Assembly (NCBI RefSeq): GCF_020889785.1
Contig: NZ_JACMYK010000018.1
Coordinates: 1-64,000 of the forward strand
Length of the DNA: 64,000 nucleotides
Source: Bradyrhizobium acaciae
Lineage (GTDB): Bacteria; Pseudomonadota; Alphaproteobacteria; Rhizobiales; Xanthobacteraceae
Reading direction: 5' to 3'
Shown here: piece after piece, positions 1 through 8,588 of the stretch
How positions within the stretch are numbered: position 1 is the stretch's first letter
Layout: each line of letters opens with the position of its first letter
Made by a program: the position numbers and the translations under genes
Notes under the pieces: model-generated
The model's database searches: none
Seen by the model: the letters and a program-made list of their open reading frames with translations, nothing else
What the model was told of the DNA's origin: nothing

Positions 1-29
1 GGGCATAGGTTTGTTTTAAGTGACTGCCC

Positions 30-479
30 TCAATCCAGCAGCTTGGTATCGTCGGGTGCCTGCGGCGGCGTCTTGATCGCGATCGCCTTGATGGCGCGGC
101 CGTCCGGCTTGGTGCCGCCATGCGGGGTGCCCTTCGGGATCACGATCAGATCGCCCGGCTTCACCGTCACTTCCTTGTCGCCGAGCCAGACCGTGCCGGT
201 GCCCTCCAGGATGAACTGCATCTCGTTGGTGTTGGGATGCATATGCTTCGGCACGTTGCCGTCCTGGATCGAGACGGTGGCGCCGTCGGCGGAGACGAAC
301 GTCTTGGAGCGGAAGCCTGTCTTGTTGGCGTCGCCGAGCTTGTCGCCCTCCATCTCGCCGGTGTGGATGACCTGCGCCGTGATGCTCTCCGCCGCGAGCG
401 CCGGCCGCAGCAAATGGGTGACGCCGCAGCCGGCGGCGAAGGCAGCGGCAATCGACAGCGTGGTTGCAACACGATTCAT
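30..479 (-). CDS. Periplasmic cupin-domain protein
   Basis: A 149-residue protein with an N-terminal hydrophobic signal segment (about residues 5-30) followed by one small cupin barrel. Cupin motif 1 is visible as HMHPNTNEMQFILEG and motif 2 as IPKGTPHG, giving the usual His/Glu metal ligands, so a metal-binding beta-barrel in the periplasm is likely; the substrate cannot be told. A longer reading frame exists upstream, but the start at 479 is preferred because it is preceded by GGGAGG at good spacing and places the signal peptide at the N-terminus. It is divergent from the binding-protein gene at 648, so the two probably share a regulatory region. Confidence 0.8.
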   Translation of the reverse strand: MNRVATTLSIAAAFAAGCGVTHLLRPALAAESITAQVIHTGEMEGDKLGDANKTGFRSKTFVSADGATVSIQDGNVPKHMHPNTNEMQFILEGTGTVWLGDKEVTVKPGDLIVIPKGTPHGGTKPDGRAIKAIAIKTPPQAPDDTKLLD

Positions 480-647
480 GAAGACCTCCCTTGATGTTTC
501 CCTTGAAGTATTCTTGGTGCTTCTCGGCGCTTTCGGTGTATCGGCGATGCTATGCCGCCGCCGCAGGCTTGACCAGCACGCGGAAAGTCGCCTTCTCAAG
601 CCGTGCCGGCTCCTCTATCTTGCCCCGCCAATCGAACGGAGGACGTC

Positions 648-1673
648 ATGAACAAATGGCTTGGCAAGCTTGCCGGAACGCTGCTGGCGCTGACCCTGTC
701 GACGGGCCTTGCCGCGGCGCAAAGCAAGATCACCATCGCGGTCGGGGGCGGCGCCTGCCTGTGCTATCTGCCCACCGTGCTGGCCAAGCAGCTCGGCGAA
801 TATGACAAGGCCGGGCTTGCGGTCGAGCTGGTGGACCTCAAGGGCGGTTCAGATGCGCTGAAGGCCGTGCTCGGCGGCAGCGCCGACGTCGTCTCCGGCT
901 ATTTCGACCACTGCGTCAATATCGCCGCCAAGAAGCAGGAGATGCAGGCCTTCGTGGTCTATGACCGCTATCCCGGCCTCGTGCTGGTGGTGTCGCCGAA
1001 GCACACCGGCGAGATCAACTCGGTCAAGGATCTGGCCGGCAAGAAAGTCGGCGTCAGCGCGCCCGGCTCCTCGACCGATTTCTTCCTGAAATATCTGTTG
1101 AAGAAGAACGGCCTCGATCCGACCGGCACCGCCGTGATCGGCGTCGGCCTCGGCGCCACCGCGGTGGCCGCGATGGAGCAGGGCCAGATCGATGCCGCCG
1201 TGATGCTCGATCCCTCCGTCACCGTGCTGCAAGGCAGCCACGCCGACCTCAAGATTCTCAGTGATACCCGCACCCAGCGCGACACGCTCGCGGTGTTCGG
1301 CGGCGAATATCCGGGCGGCGCGCTCTATTCGACCGCGGCCTGGGTCAACGGCCACGAGAAGGAGGTGCAGGCGCTGACCAATGCGATCATGGCGACGCTG
1401 GCCTGGATCCATTCGCATTCCGCCGAAGACATCATGGCCAGGATGCCGGAGGAACTGGTCGGCAAGAACAAGGAGCAATATCTGGCGGCGCTGAAGAACA
1501 CGATTCCGATGTATTCCGAGACCGGCAAGATGGACCCCAAGGGTGCAGAGGCGGTGCTCGCCGTGTTCAGCGAAGGCTCGCCTGATGTCGCGAAGGCCGG
1601 CATCGACGTCACCAAGACCTACACCAACAAGTTCGTCGATCAGGTCAAGAAGACGACCGGAAACGCGAAGTAG
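648..1673 (+). CDS. ABC transporter substrate-binding protein, NMT1/SsuA-like
   Basis: A 341-residue periplasmic binding protein with a clear signal peptide ending near an AAAQS-type cleavage site. The fold is the NMT1/THI5/SsuA type: an early ligand-loop region (GGGACLCYLPTVLAKQLG), then a SVKDLAGKKVGVSAPGSS-type hinge typical of taurine, nitrate and pyrimidine-precursor binding proteins. No permease or ATPase gene adjoins it, so it is an orphan component; the ligand is unknown. The start at 648 follows GGAGGACGTC. A dispersed palindromic repeat begins right at its stop codon and may act as a 3' mRNA end. Confidence 0.85.
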   Translation: MNKWLGKLAGTLLALTLSTGLAAAQSKITIAVGGGACLCYLPTVLAKQLGEYDKAGLAVELVDLKGGSDALKAVLGGSADVVSGYFDHCVNIAAKKQEMQAFVVYDRYPGLVLVVSPKHTGEINSVKDLAGKKVGVSAPGSSTDFFLKYLLKKNGLDPTGTAVIGVGLGATAVAAMEQGQIDAAVMLDPSVTVLQGSHADLKILSDTRTQRDTLAVFGGEYPGGALYSTAAWVNGHEKEVQALTNAIMATLAWIHSHSAEDIMARMPEELVGKNKEQYLAALKNTIPMYSETGKMDPKGAEAVLAVFSEGSPDVAKAGIDVTKTYTNKFVDQVKKTTGNAK

Positions 1674-1720
1674 GCATGATCCGCAAAAGTGTGAAGCGGT
1701 TTTGCGAAGCGATCATGCCC
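1673..1720. repeat. Dispersed palindromic intergenic repeat, copy A
   Basis: An imperfect palindrome that opens with GGCATGATCCG and closes with GATCATGCC, with a GCGGTTTT core. It starts at the last base of the stop codon of the preceding gene. A second copy of the same family lies at 39961-40008, also directly after a stop codon. Repeats of this appearance are frequent between genes in Bradyrhizobium genomes (general knowledge). Confidence 0.75.
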
Positions 1721-1737
1721 AAATGAGCGGTGCCGAC

Positions 1738-2439
1738 ATGCAGTCTCCGCTCATTTGTCGCGTCACCGCACTCGACCTCGCATTGCAGCGGCGTCCCTGG
1801 CCGTTCGCCGACGAGCGGCGCGCGGAGATCGACGCGCATTTCGCCGAACAGCAACGGCTGAATCCGAACCTGTGGAACGGCCGCGTCCTGCTCGGGCGCC
1901 ATCCGGTGTTCGCCGGCGAGCGGCTCAGCGCGAGCTATTTCGAGACCGATTTCGCGAGCTTCCTGGCCTGGCGCGACTGGGGGTTCCCGGACCAGGAAAT
2001 CTTTAACGGCTTCGGCATGGGCGCGCTGCTCGCCAGCGACGGCACCTTCGTGTGTGGGGTGATGGGCGAACAGACGGCCAATGCCGGACGCATCTATTTC
2101 CCCTCCGGCACGCCCGATCTCGACGACATCAGAGGCGAGACGGTCGATATCGCCGGCAGCGTGATGCGCGAGCTCGAGGAGGAGACCGGGCTGTTGCCGT
2201 CGGATTGCCGCGGCGATGCCGACTGGCACTGCATCTACACCGGGCCTGCGCTCGCGATGATGCAGATCCTGCGCGTCGACATGCCCGGTGACGCGCTGCG
2301 TGCGCGCATCGAGGCCAACCTCGCACGCCAGGAAAATCCCGAGCTTGCCGGCATCCATCTGGTGCGCAGCCGCGCCGATCTCACTGCTGCCATGCCCCGC
2401 TTCGTCACCGCGTTCATCGAGACGCAGTTGCCGGTGTAG
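1738..2439 (+). CDS. NUDIX-family hydrolase-like protein
   Basis: A protein of about 233 residues. It contains the second half of a Nudix box, RELEEETGL (about residues 142-150), which supplies the metal-binding REUxEE helix. The upstream G-x5-E part is weak: the spacing that normally carries Glu has Val, so catalysis may be altered. The N-terminal half (RRPWPFADERRAEIDAHF) resembles the long N-terminal extension of NUDIX-like proteins in rhizobia. Two starts are possible, ATG at 1723 or at 1738; the latter has a weak GAGCGG upstream. The substrate, presumably a nucleoside-diphosphate derivative, is not predictable. Confidence 0.7.
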   Translation: MQSPLICRVTALDLALQRRPWPFADERRAEIDAHFAEQQRLNPNLWNGRVLLGRHPVFAGERLSASYFETDFASFLAWRDWGFPDQEIFNGFGMGALLASDGTFVCGVMGEQTANAGRIYFPSGTPDLDDIRGETVDIAGSVMRELEEETGLLPSDCRGDADWHCIYTGPALAMMQILRVDMPGDALRARIEANLARQENPELAGIHLVRSRADLTAAMPRFVTAFIETQLPV

Positions 2440-2641
2440 CTTTGGCCTCCGCTGCTGGAGGTAGGCCGGACAACGCGGGAGCACGTCCCAATCGACGCAA
2501 ATGACTCGAACCAGACGAACCGGATCACGAGTTCGGATCTGTCCGGACGCCATTTCGGAATTTTTGCCACGGCGCCATTGGAACGGAGCGCCATTTATCG
2601 CATTCATTTCTCAGTGGTAATTGCAGAGTTGCAGGCTTGTG

Positions 2642-3586
2642 ATGCTGTACACGGCACCGATCGCAGTGCCGGGGGCGCCACACGTGATCGTCATCGGGAA
2701 TGAGAAGGGTGGCTCAGGAAAGACGACGATCGCGATGCATCTGGCTGTCGCGCTTCTGAAGCAGGGGCAGCGGGTCGGCACCATCGATCTGGACAGCAAT
2801 CAAAGGGCTTTGACGCGTTACATCGAAAACCGACGGATCTGGGCCAACCACCGGCGGATCAAACTGGAGATTCCGTTGCATCGTTACGTTCGGCGTGCGG
2901 AAGGCGCGAAGCTGGACGACAATGAGGCTGCCGAATTGGCGGCTTTCGGGGAGGCGGTCTCCAGCCTCAAGGAATCTCTCCATTTCCTGGTGATCGACAC
3001 CCCTTCAACGGATACTTACCTGATGCGTCTCGCCCACCTCGTGGCGGATACGCTGATAACGCCCGTCACTGACAGCTTTCTTGACCTCGGCACGCTGGCC
3101 CCAACCGATCCCATCACGCACGAAGTGACAGGAACCGGTCACTATGCGGAGTTGGTCTGCAACGCCCGCAGGCGACGTCTTCAATTTGACCGGAGCCATA
3201 CCGATTGGGTCGTCATCCACAACCGCTCATCGGCGCGTCGGCTGGTGCGGCGGAGTCTTGCCGAAACAGGAACAAGGCTGGCGTTCAGGCATCTCGGCGG
3301 TTGTTCCGAGCGAAACGTGTATCGCCAGTTCTCCGCTTCCGGGCTCACCGTCCTTGATGCACTGGACGAAGCCATCCTCGGTGCGCGTCCGGATCGGTCG
3401 CACCGATTGGCTCAACAGGAGATGTATCGTCTCATCGAGCTGTTAAGGCTGCCGATCAGCGAGCGCGCACGCCGGAGGGCCGCGGCGCGCGCGGAGTGGT
3501 TCGTGTCGGCGCATACGCCGCTTGATACCGGGGATCTATTGGTTGACGAAATTGCCGGTCCATTGGAGCCGGCCCACTCTCCGTGA
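2642..3586 (+). CDS. MipZ-like ParA-family ATPase (probable paralogue)
   Basis: A 314-residue P-loop ATPase. The deviant Walker A GNEKGGSGKTT sits about 15 residues in, followed by DLDSNQRALTRYIENRR, the Walker B-like DTPSTDTYLMRLAH and DWVVIHNR, all in the order found in MipZ, the alphaproteobacterial division-site regulator that forms a gradient from ParB and inhibits FtsZ. The C-terminal RAEWF segment also fits rhizobial MipZ. The neighbourhood (NUDIX, RidA) is unlike a cell-division locus, so this may be a second copy rather than the housekeeping gene. Start: ATG 2642 or ATG 2621, neither with a strong ribosome-binding site. Confidence 0.75.
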   Translation: MLYTAPIAVPGAPHVIVIGNEKGGSGKTTIAMHLAVALLKQGQRVGTIDLDSNQRALTRYIENRRIWANHRRIKLEIPLHRYVRRAEGAKLDDNEAAELAAFGEAVSSLKESLHFLVIDTPSTDTYLMRLAHLVADTLITPVTDSFLDLGTLAPTDPITHEVTGTGHYAELVCNARRRRLQFDRSHTDWVVIHNRSSARRLVRRSLAETGTRLAFRHLGGCSERNVYRQFSASGLTVLDALDEAILGARPDRSHRLAQQEMYRLIELLRLPISERARRRAAARAEWFVSAHTPLDTGDLLVDEIAGPLEPAHSP

Positions 3587-3786
3587 CTCCTGGAAAGGCC
3601 TGGAAATGCGAGCGTCGCTCAAAGCGCAGCGCGCGCGGCTCATCGTCGTCTCGTGAACAAACATTATCGCAACGTTTGGCGGACGGGTGAGCACGTCTAG
3701 CTGATGTCCCGCGGCCGCAAAAATCTACCGAACATTCGTTCCTTGCTCGATTTCGTGGGTCGGCAGCGTGTGCCTGTTCCGGCCGA

Positions 3787-4353
3787 TCATTCGGTCACTT
3801 CAACGATCATCTCGACCTCCACGGCATTGTTGAATGGAAGACCCGCCATCCCGACAGCAGATCGCGCGTGCTTGCCGGCTGCGGCGCCAAACACCTCCAC
3901 CATCAAGTCGGAGAATCCGTTCACGACTTTCGGTTGGTCACCAAAGCCCTCGGCCGAATTGACCATCCCGAAGACCTTGACCACGCGCTTCACGCGATCG
4001 AGGCTCCCAAGTGCGACGCGCACTTTCGCCAACATGATCAGGCCAACCTGACGGGCCGTGTCGTAGCCCTCCTGCACGCTGAGGTCCTTCCCAACCTTGC
4101 CCTTGTACTTCCAGTCGGCAGCCGGGGTGTTTCCCGCAAGGAAGAGCAGATTGCCGACCCGGACCGCATCGACGTAATTGGCGACCGGAACAGGCACGGG
4201 CGGCAGCGTAATGTTCAACTCCTTCAGCCTGGCCTCGGCAGACGGTGAATTCTGCGCCACGGCACCCGGCGACGCGGCAAGCCACGCTCCCAATCCAAGC
4301 ACGCAAGCGCCAAACCACGAGATGAGTCTCGTTCTGCAAAGCATATGAGTCAT
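3787..4353 (-). CDS. Exported RidA/YjgF-family protein
   Basis: A 188-residue protein with an N-terminal signal peptide (about residues 1-34, ending AVAQ) and one RidA-like domain: NYVDAVRVGNLLFLAGNTP, then the helix-strand pattern with VKVFGMVNSAEGF and a C-terminal VEVEMIVEV strand. Cytosolic RidA enzymes deaminate reactive enamines; here the usual C-terminal catalytic Arg motif is not evident and the protein appears exported, so enamine deamination is doubtful. The start follows GGAGG with a 7-nt spacing. It is divergent from the ABC binding-protein gene at 4654. Confidence 0.8.
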   Translation of the reverse strand: MTHMLCRTRLISWFGACVLGLGAWLAASPGAVAQNSPSAEARLKELNITLPPVPVPVANYVDAVRVGNLLFLAGNTPAADWKYKGKVGKDLSVQEGYDTARQVGLIMLAKVRVALGSLDRVKRVVKVFGMVNSAEGFGDQPKVVNGFSDLMVEVFGAAAGKHARSAVGMAGLPFNNAVEVEMIVEVTE

Positions 4354-4653
4354 GTGTCGCCTCCAATGACAGCTACTTCGCAGCCCTCAGGATAAGGCAG
4401 AAACGGCGTTCCTTCTTTCCGTAGTTCTCCGGGCTGCAGGAGATCGGACCGCATTTCGTGTCGCCTCGTTGAGGGCAGAGTGGATGCGGCTTTGTGCGTA
4501 CACATGCTGCCACGGCGCGTCCGTTCCGCCGAAACTTTGCGCAAGCCTGCGCCGTGGCGACGCAGCCATCGCGCTTGACATCATCGGTCGCTCCCTCTGT
4601 GATAGGGCGGCACGAAAACAAAAATGCAGTGCACAATCTCTGGGGAGGGATGC
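4354..4653. other. Divergent intergenic region
   Basis: About 300 bases between two divergently transcribed genes, presumably carrying both promoters. A minus-strand reading frame of 87 codons (4373-4636) is rich in cysteine codons, but it has no ribosome-binding site or recognisable domain and I do not accept it as a gene. Confidence 0.4.
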
Positions 4654-5964
4654 ATGCCGGTCAGGAGGGCCGCCCGCTGGCTCGCGGGTCTATCCGTCGC
4701 GGTTGCGGCGCTGGGCGTGGCTGCTTCAGCGCATGCACAGGACAAGAAGATCAAGATCGGTGTGATCTTCGATCTGACCGGCCCGCTGGCCGGTGGCGGC
4801 TCCGAGCTGCAATATACCGGCGTCAAGATCATGCTCGACCATTACGCCAAGACCGGCGTCGAGGGTTACAAGGTCGAGGCGGTCTACGCCGACGCCCAGA
4901 GCAAGCCCGACATCGCCATCAACGAGGCCGTCCGCCTGCTCGAGCAGGAGAAGGTCGACATGGTGATGGGCTTCTTCTCCTCGGCGCAATGCGTGCCGGT
5001 GGCGGCCCGGGTCGACCAGATGAAGAAGTTCATGTGGATCACGACCTGTATCTCCTCCGGCGTGTTCGACGGCAAGAACTACAAATACGTGTTCCGCCCG
5101 CAGGCCGCCGGCAACCAGTACGGCATGATGACGACCGATTTCATCGCGCAATATTCGATGTCCAAGTTCGGCAAGGAGCCGAAGGACCTCCGGGTTGCCA
5201 TCATCCATGAGGACGGCGCCTATGGCGTCGACGTCGCCAAGGGCAACGAGGCGGGTGCGAAGAAGGCCGGCTTCAACGTCGTGCTCAAGGAAGGCTATTC
5301 GGCGACCGCGCCGGATCTGTCGGCGCTGGTGACCAAGCTGAAGCGCGCCAAGCCCGACGTGATCTTCCACACCGGCTACAATCCGGACATTACGCTCCTA
5401 TTTCGCCAGGCGCGCGAGCAGGGGCTGAAGTTCGGCGCCATCGTCGGCCACGGCGCCGGCTACGGCGTCTACGAGAAGCTGAAGGAAGGCCTCGGCGCCG
5501 ACGCCAACTATCTCTTCAACACCGACCCGATCTCGATCTGGCTCGCCAACCAGAATGGTATGGATCCGAAGCTGCCGCCGGTCATCAAGATGGTCGGCGA
5601 GGAATTCGACAAGCTCAAGCCCGGTGTGCCGATCCGCTCCGCCCATGTCGGCATCGGCGCGGCTAACGCCTATGTGTTCCTCGACGACGTGCTGCCACGT
5701 GCGATCAAGAAGTATGGCGGCGTCGATCCGGATGCGCTGCGGAAGGCCGCGCTCGACACCGACACTCCCGAGGGCGGCACCATGCTCGGGTACGGCGTTA
5801 AGTTCTACGGCGAGGGCGAGCAGTATGCCGGGCAGAACGCGCGCTCGTTCCCGGTGGTGCTGCAATATATCGACGACAAATCCTATGTGGTGTGGCCGAA
5901 GAGCCAGATGCAGCGCGAGACCGAGCTGCCGCTGCCGGCCGGCACCACCTACAGCTACAAATAG
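4654..5964 (+). CDS. ABC transporter substrate-binding protein, Liv/amide type
   Basis: A 436-residue periplasmic binding protein of the type I fold used by branched-chain amino acid, urea, amide and aromatic-acid importers. It has a typical signal peptide (about 30 residues, cleaved near AHAQ), then KIGVIFDLTGPLAGGG, the ligand-site loop, and GFFSSAQCVPVAAR further on. The start at 4654 follows GGGGAGGGATGC. It heads an operon with two ATPases and two permeases. The ligand is not evident; the unusual SSAQC segment may mark a non-amino-acid ligand. Confidence 0.85.
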   Translation: MPVRRAARWLAGLSVAVAALGVAASAHAQDKKIKIGVIFDLTGPLAGGGSELQYTGVKIMLDHYAKTGVEGYKVEAVYADAQSKPDIAINEAVRLLEQEKVDMVMGFFSSAQCVPVAARVDQMKKFMWITTCISSGVFDGKNYKYVFRPQAAGNQYGMMTTDFIAQYSMSKFGKEPKDLRVAIIHEDGAYGVDVAKGNEAGAKKAGFNVVLKEGYSATAPDLSALVTKLKRAKPDVIFHTGYNPDITLLFRQAREQGLKFGAIVGHGAGYGVYEKLKEGLGADANYLFNTDPISIWLANQNGMDPKLPPVIKMVGEEFDKLKPGVPIRSAHVGIGAANAYVFLDDVLPRAIKKYGGVDPDALRKAALDTDTPEGGTMLGYGVKFYGEGEQYAGQNARSFPVVLQYIDDKSYVVWPKSQMQRETELPLPAGTTYSYK

Positions 5965-5986
5965 CTCGCTCGCGAAGGGGACCGCC

Positions 5987-6760
5987 GTGCTCGCCGTGGA
6001 AGGCCTGGTCAAGCGGTTTGGCGGCTTTCGCGCCGTCAACAACGTGTCGTTCCGCGTCGAGCAGGGCGAGATCCTCGGCCTGATCGGCCCGAACGGCTCG
6101 GGCAAGAGCACGATCTTCAACATGCTGTCGGGCACGCTGCCGCCGACCGAGGGCTCGATCCTGTTCGACGGCCGCGAGATCGCGGGTCTCGCCCCGCACC
6201 GGATCATTGTGAGCGGCATCGGCCGCACCTTCCAGATCCCGCGGCCGTTCCATCGCCTCAGCATCTTCGAGAACGTCGTGCTCGCCGGCTTCTACGGGCA
6301 GGGCCGTCACAGCCGCAGCAGGGCCGAGGAGGCGGCCGAACACGCGCTGGCGATGGTCGGCCTGCCGACCGATCGTCAGAGTAGCGTGGAGGGCCTCGGG
6401 GCCGCCGGCCTGAAGAAGCTCGAACTCGCCAAGGCGATCGCCACCGGGCCAAAGCTCCTGCTCGCCGACGAGAGCCTCGGCGGCCTCGACGAGGCCGAGA
6501 TGGACCAGGCCGCCGACATGCTGCGCCGGATCCGCGACGAGCTCGGCATCACCATCATCTGGGTCGAGCACATCATGGGCGTCTTGATGCGCGTGGTCGA
6601 CCGCGTGATGGTGCTCGATCACGGCGAGAAGATCGCCGAAGGCCTGCCGGCGGATGTCGCCGGCAATCCTCGGGTGATCGAGGTCTATCTCGGCACCGAT
6701 GCGGATGCGAGCCTTGCAGCCGCGGCCGCAGCGCAAGCGCGCCGTCGGATCGGGGCGTGA
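5987..6760 (+). CDS. Branched-chain amino acid-type ABC transporter ATPase (LivG-like)
   Basis: A 257-residue ABC ATPase. Walker A is GPNGSGKS (residues 34-41) and Walker B is LLLADES followed by LGGLD. The signature region reads LGAAGLKKLE rather than LSGGQ, a departure also seen in other LivG-type subunits. The start is a GTG at 5987, 22 bases after the binding-protein stop, preceded by GAAGGGG; the frame is open further upstream inside the previous gene, but that part is a shadow. It powers import through the permeases encoded at 7707 and 8585. Confidence 0.85.
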   Translation: MLAVEGLVKRFGGFRAVNNVSFRVEQGEILGLIGPNGSGKSTIFNMLSGTLPPTEGSILFDGREIAGLAPHRIIVSGIGRTFQIPRPFHRLSIFENVVLAGFYGQGRHSRSRAEEAAEHALAMVGLPTDRQSSVEGLGAAGLKKLELAKAIATGPKLLLADESLGGLDEAEMDQAADMLRRIRDELGITIIWVEHIMGVLMRVVDRVMVLDHGEKIAEGLPADVAGNPRVIEVYLGTDADASLAAAAAAQARRRIGA

Positions 6761-7470
6761 CCGGCATGCTGGAGTTGAAGTCGATCGATGCGGGCTATGG
6801 CAGCTTCCAGGCGCTGTTCGACGTCAGCCTCAACGTCAGGGCGGGCGAGGCGGTCGGCGTGATCGGCCCGAACGGCGCCGGCAAGACCACCTTGATGCGG
6901 GTGATCTCCGGATTGATCCGCCCGACCCAGGGGACCATCGCGATGGAGGGCACCGACGTCGTCGCGACGCCGCCGCATCGCATCGTCAGCCTCGGGATCG
7001 CCCATGTGCCGGAAAACCGCCGGCTGTTTCCGCGGCTCACGGTCGCGGACAATCTGAAGATGGGCGCCTACATGCCGGGCGCCCGTGCGCATTACGCCGA
7101 GCGGCTGGAGTTCGTGTTCGAGCTGTTTCCGCGCCTCAAGGAGCGCCTGCAGCAGATGGCCGGCACCATGTCCGGCGGCGAGCAGCAAATGTGCGCGATC
7201 GGCCGCGCGCTGATGTCGAACCCGAAGCTGTTGCTGCTCGATGAACCCTCGGCCGGGCTCGCGCCGGTCGTGGTGCAGCAGGTGTTCGAGCTCGTCAAGC
7301 GCATCCGCGCCTCAGGGCTCACGGTCCTGATCGTCGAGCAGAACGTGCAGCAAGTGTTGCGCGTGGTCGACCGCGCCTATCTCCTGGAAGCCGGCAGCAT
7401 CCGCGCCGCCGGGTCGGCGGCGGAGCTCGCGGCCAGCGACACCATCAAGCAGGCGTATTTGGGGGTGTGA
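6757..7470 (+). CDS. Branched-chain amino acid-type ABC transporter ATPase (LivF-like)
   Basis: A 237-residue second ATPase of the importer, with Walker A GPNGAGKTT, a canonical signature MSGGEQQM and Walker B LLLLDEPSAGLAP. Its GTG start overlaps the previous stop codon (GTGA), indicating translational coupling; an in-frame ATG at 6766 is the alternative start. It pairs with the LivG-like subunit to form the heterodimeric ATPase. Confidence 0.88.
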   Translation: MTGMLELKSIDAGYGSFQALFDVSLNVRAGEAVGVIGPNGAGKTTLMRVISGLIRPTQGTIAMEGTDVVATPPHRIVSLGIAHVPENRRLFPRLTVADNLKMGAYMPGARAHYAERLEFVFELFPRLKERLQQMAGTMSGGEQQMCAIGRALMSNPKLLLLDEPSAGLAPVVVQQVFELVKRIRASGLTVLIVEQNVQQVLRVVDRAYLLEAGSIRAAGSAAELAASDTIKQAYLGV

Positions 7471-7509
7471 GCATGAAGCCAGTGGAACGGGCTAGCACGC
7501 ACAGGCATT

Positions 7510-7663
7510 CCGTCGTCATCCCCGGACGAACGCACTTGCGTTCGCTCGGGAGGTGCGCGCTCTTGCGCGCCTCGAAGGATGAACGCGGCCCGTGGCCCAT
7601 CCTTCGAGGCTCGCCCAGCGGCGCAAGTGCGCCGCAAGGCTCGCACCTCAGGATGACGCCTGC
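7510..7663. repeat. Palindromic repeat inserted inside the importer operon
   Basis: A repeat-type sequence between the ATPase and permease genes. It contains a perfect 13-bp inverted repeat, GCCTCGAAGGATG at 7569-7581 and its complement at 7598-7610, and begins and ends with GTCATCC / GGATGAC. This ATCCTTCGAGG family is widespread between genes in Bradyrhizobium (general knowledge). Short reading frames here are not genes. Confidence 0.7.
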
Positions 7664-7706
7664 GCCGATCGAACTGCAAGACGCCACAGCCTAGGTCGAT
7701 GTAGCC

Positions 7707-8588
7707 ATGCAATCCTTCCTCGGCATCTTCGACATCTACCTGCTGGAGGCCGTGATCAACGGCATCCTGCTCGGCGGCGTGCTGGCGCTTTTGGCGCTCG
7801 GGCTCAATCTGATCTTCGGCGTCATCGACGTCACCTGGATCTGCTACGCCGAGCTCGTGATGATCGGCATGTACGGCATGTACTACCTGGTGCAGGTCTT
7901 CCACCTGCCGTATTGGGCCGCTGCGCCGCTCGTCATCCTGCTGGTCGCGCTGTTAGGGGCCGCGCTGCATTTCCTGGTCATCGCGCCGCTCTTGACCGCG
8001 CCGCCGATCAACCAGCTGCTCGCCACCGGCGGCGTGCTGTTCATCCTGCAGAGCTTTGCCACCGTTGCCTTCGGGATCGACTTCCGCAATCTCGGCATCC
8101 GCCTGCCGGTGCTGGCGCTGGGCGAGATGAATTTCAGTTATGCGCGACTGCTCTCGTTCGGCGCGGCGCTCGCCGGCATGATCGGCGTCTATCTGTTCCT
8201 GACCCGTACCTTCACCGGCACCGCGATCCGCGCCATCGCGCAGGATCGCCAGATCATGCCGTTGATGGGCGTCGACCCCAAGCGAATCTATCTCGTCACC
8301 TCGGCGATCGGCGGCGGGCTCGCCGGCCTCGCGGCGTGCCTGTTGGTGCTGCAATATGACGTGCATCCGTTCGTCGGCCTGTCGTTCGGGCCAATCACCT
8401 TCCTGATTTGCGTGCTCGGCGGCCTCGGCAATTTCATCGGCGGCTTCATCGCGGCCTTCGTGTTCGCCGAGATCATCTCGCTCGGCGGCCTGTTCTCCGA
8501 CCTCGAATGGGGCTACGTGCTGGCGTTCGCCTTCTTCATCGTCATGATGTTCATCCGGCCCGCGGGCCTGCTCTCGAGGCGCGCGTGA
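7707..8588 (+). CDS. Branched-chain amino acid-type ABC transporter permease (LivH-like)
   Basis: A 293-residue inner-membrane permease with about eight hydrophobic segments. It has the LivH-type pattern GGVLALLALGLNLIFGVI early on and, in the last third, GIDFRN-like and AIAQDRQIMPLMGVD motifs followed by the coupling region and CVLGGLGNFIGGF. It ends in PAGLLSRRA, typical of the family. It lies 236 bases after the ATPase gene, the gap being filled by a palindromic repeat, and overlaps the next permease gene by 4 bases. Confidence 0.88.
   Translation: MQSFLGIFDIYLLEAVINGILLGGVLALLALGLNLIFGVIDVTWICYAELVMIGMYGMYYLVQVFHLPYWAAAPLVILLVALLGAALHFLVIAPLLTAPPINQLLATGGVLFILQSFATVAFGIDFRNLGIRLPVLALGEMNFSYARLLSFGAALAGMIGVYLFLTRTFTGTAIRAIAQDRQIMPLMGVDPKRIYLVTSAIGGGLAGLAACLLVLQYDVHPFVGLSFGPITFLICVLGGLGNFIGGFIAAFVFAEIISLGGLFSDLEWGYVLAFAFFIVMMFIRPAGLLSRRA

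Noticed and set aside
4373..4636. 87-codon minus-strand frame rich in cysteine codons
   Set aside because: No ribosome-binding site, no signal peptide or family resemblance, and it overlaps the promoter region and first bases upstream of the ABC binding-protein gene.
7467..7694. 75-codon frame between LivF-like and LivH-like genes
   Set aside because: Lies wholly in a palindromic repeat.
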